NCBI GenBank assembly: GCA_026196225.1
Contig: JAPHRD010000082.1
Coordinates: 1 to 36,201 of the forward strand
Direction of reading: 5' to 3'
Length of the DNA stretch: 36,201 nt
Source: Motiliproteus sp.
Lineage (GTDB): Bacteria; Pseudomonadota; Gammaproteobacteria; Pseudomonadales; Balneatricaceae
Each line of letters opens with the position of its first letter. Positions within the stretch are counted from its first letter, which is position 1. Shown in pieces: positions 35,904 to 36,201 of this stretch. The position numbers were made by a program, and so were the translations under genes. A model generated the notes under the pieces. The model had not been told where the DNA came from. It was given only the letters and a program-made list of their open reading frames with translations, and searched no databases.

Positions 35904-36201
35904 TTATAGATCCACTGCCGCAATGACCCGCTGTAAACGCCACAGATAGCTCCAGATCTCTTTCCAAGAGGTATGTTTTACGGCGAGGTTGAAAGCTTCT
36001 GTGGCTGCTTCCAGTTCTACTAGATCCAATAAACCGGCAAGCCCCATCAATTGGTGGGAATGGTCTCGCATAGTCGCTACATCCAATTGCAAATAAGCCT
36101 GATGGATAGCGCTGATCTGAGATTGAAGCTCATGGTGCAGATCTCGGTTGGAGATACCGTAATCGGTTAGGCGTGGTTTGTCGACACAGGTCTCTAAATC
36201 A
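35904..36201 (-). CDS. C-terminal HPt domain of a hybrid histidine kinase (partial)
   Basis: The minus-strand frame is open to the window edge, so only the last 98 residues are seen. They form a four-helix HPt-like domain with MRDHSHQLMGLAGLLDLVEL; the His of HQLMG aligns with the phosphorylated His of the HxLKG motif, with Met replacing Lys. Such domains end BarA- or TorS-like hybrid kinases. The rest of the gene lies to the right. It converges with the TRAP gene, 18 bases apart. Confidence 0.65.
   Translation of the reverse strand, partial: DLETCVDKPRLTDYGISNRDLHHELQSQISAIHQAYLQLDVATMRDHSHQLMGLAGLLDLVELEAATEAFNLAVKHTSWKEIWSYLWRLQRVIAAVDL

Noticed and set aside
35886-35930. GGATCT...AGATCC inverted repeat after the TRAP gene
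   Set aside because: The loop is long and no T tract follows, so a terminator call is not supported.
1-36201. CRISPR array or tRNA genes
   Set aside because: No regularly spaced repeat-spacer array or cloverleaf-like sequence was noticed on either strand by eye.

Overview
The window looks like part of a gammaproteobacterial chromosome, probably from a marine or Oceanospirillales/Pseudomonadales-like organism. The right-hand chromosomal genes support this: a HexR-type central-metabolism regulator, a DctP-family TRAP solute-binding lipoprotein and an HPt-containing hybrid kinase. The species cannot be fixed from the sequence. About 33 kb of the window reads as one Tn7-like transposon carrying a large defence cargo, and the last 3.2 kb is chromosomal flank.

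Layout. (1) 1-3745: a damaged tnsC 3' end, then intact tnsD (TniQ family) and tnsE. (2) 4004-14681: a sigma-54 activator with an RtcR/CARF-like sensor domain, followed by a type I restriction-modification operon (hsdR, hsdM, hsdS) that continues into a KAP NTPase, an endonuclease/exonuclease/phosphatase-fold protein and a cysteine-rich protein with an Ada-like tail. (3) 14792-27862: a tight operon behind a good -24/-12 promoter. It encodes a DUF4258 protein, a small unknown, a vWA protein, a PP2C phosphatase and a Ser/Thr kinase (a TerY-P-like triad), then a UPF1-type SF1 helicase, a protein with a putative HEPN RNase motif, a coiled-coil McrB-like AAA+ ATPase, a DUF2357/McrC-like protein and a broken nuclease. 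(4) 28192-31640: a three-gene ABC-3C conflict system with a PD-(D/E)XK effector, a middle component and a DUF3732 SMC-like ATPase. (5) 31661-32880: two attC-like sites bracketing a cassette with two unknown genes and no integrase. (6) 32917-33006: four regularly spaced TnsB-like repeats ending in a terminal ACA, read as the transposon end. (7) 33007-36201: chromosomal flank with a terminator, a small conserved protein, hexR, a TRAP solute-binding protein and the end of a hybrid kinase.

How it may work together. The activator's N-terminal domain resembles the sensor of RtcR and CARF proteins. A weak -24/-12 site lies just after its gene and before hsdR, and a much better one lies before the TerY-P operon. 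The simplest model is that the regulator senses a damage or infection signal and switches on one or both systems through RNA polymerase-sigma-54. Within the second operon, the vWA/phosphatase/kinase triad would act as a signalling module controlling the helicase, the HEPN-like protein and the McrBC-like pair. This is inference from gene order, overlaps, motifs and promoters; no activity was tested.
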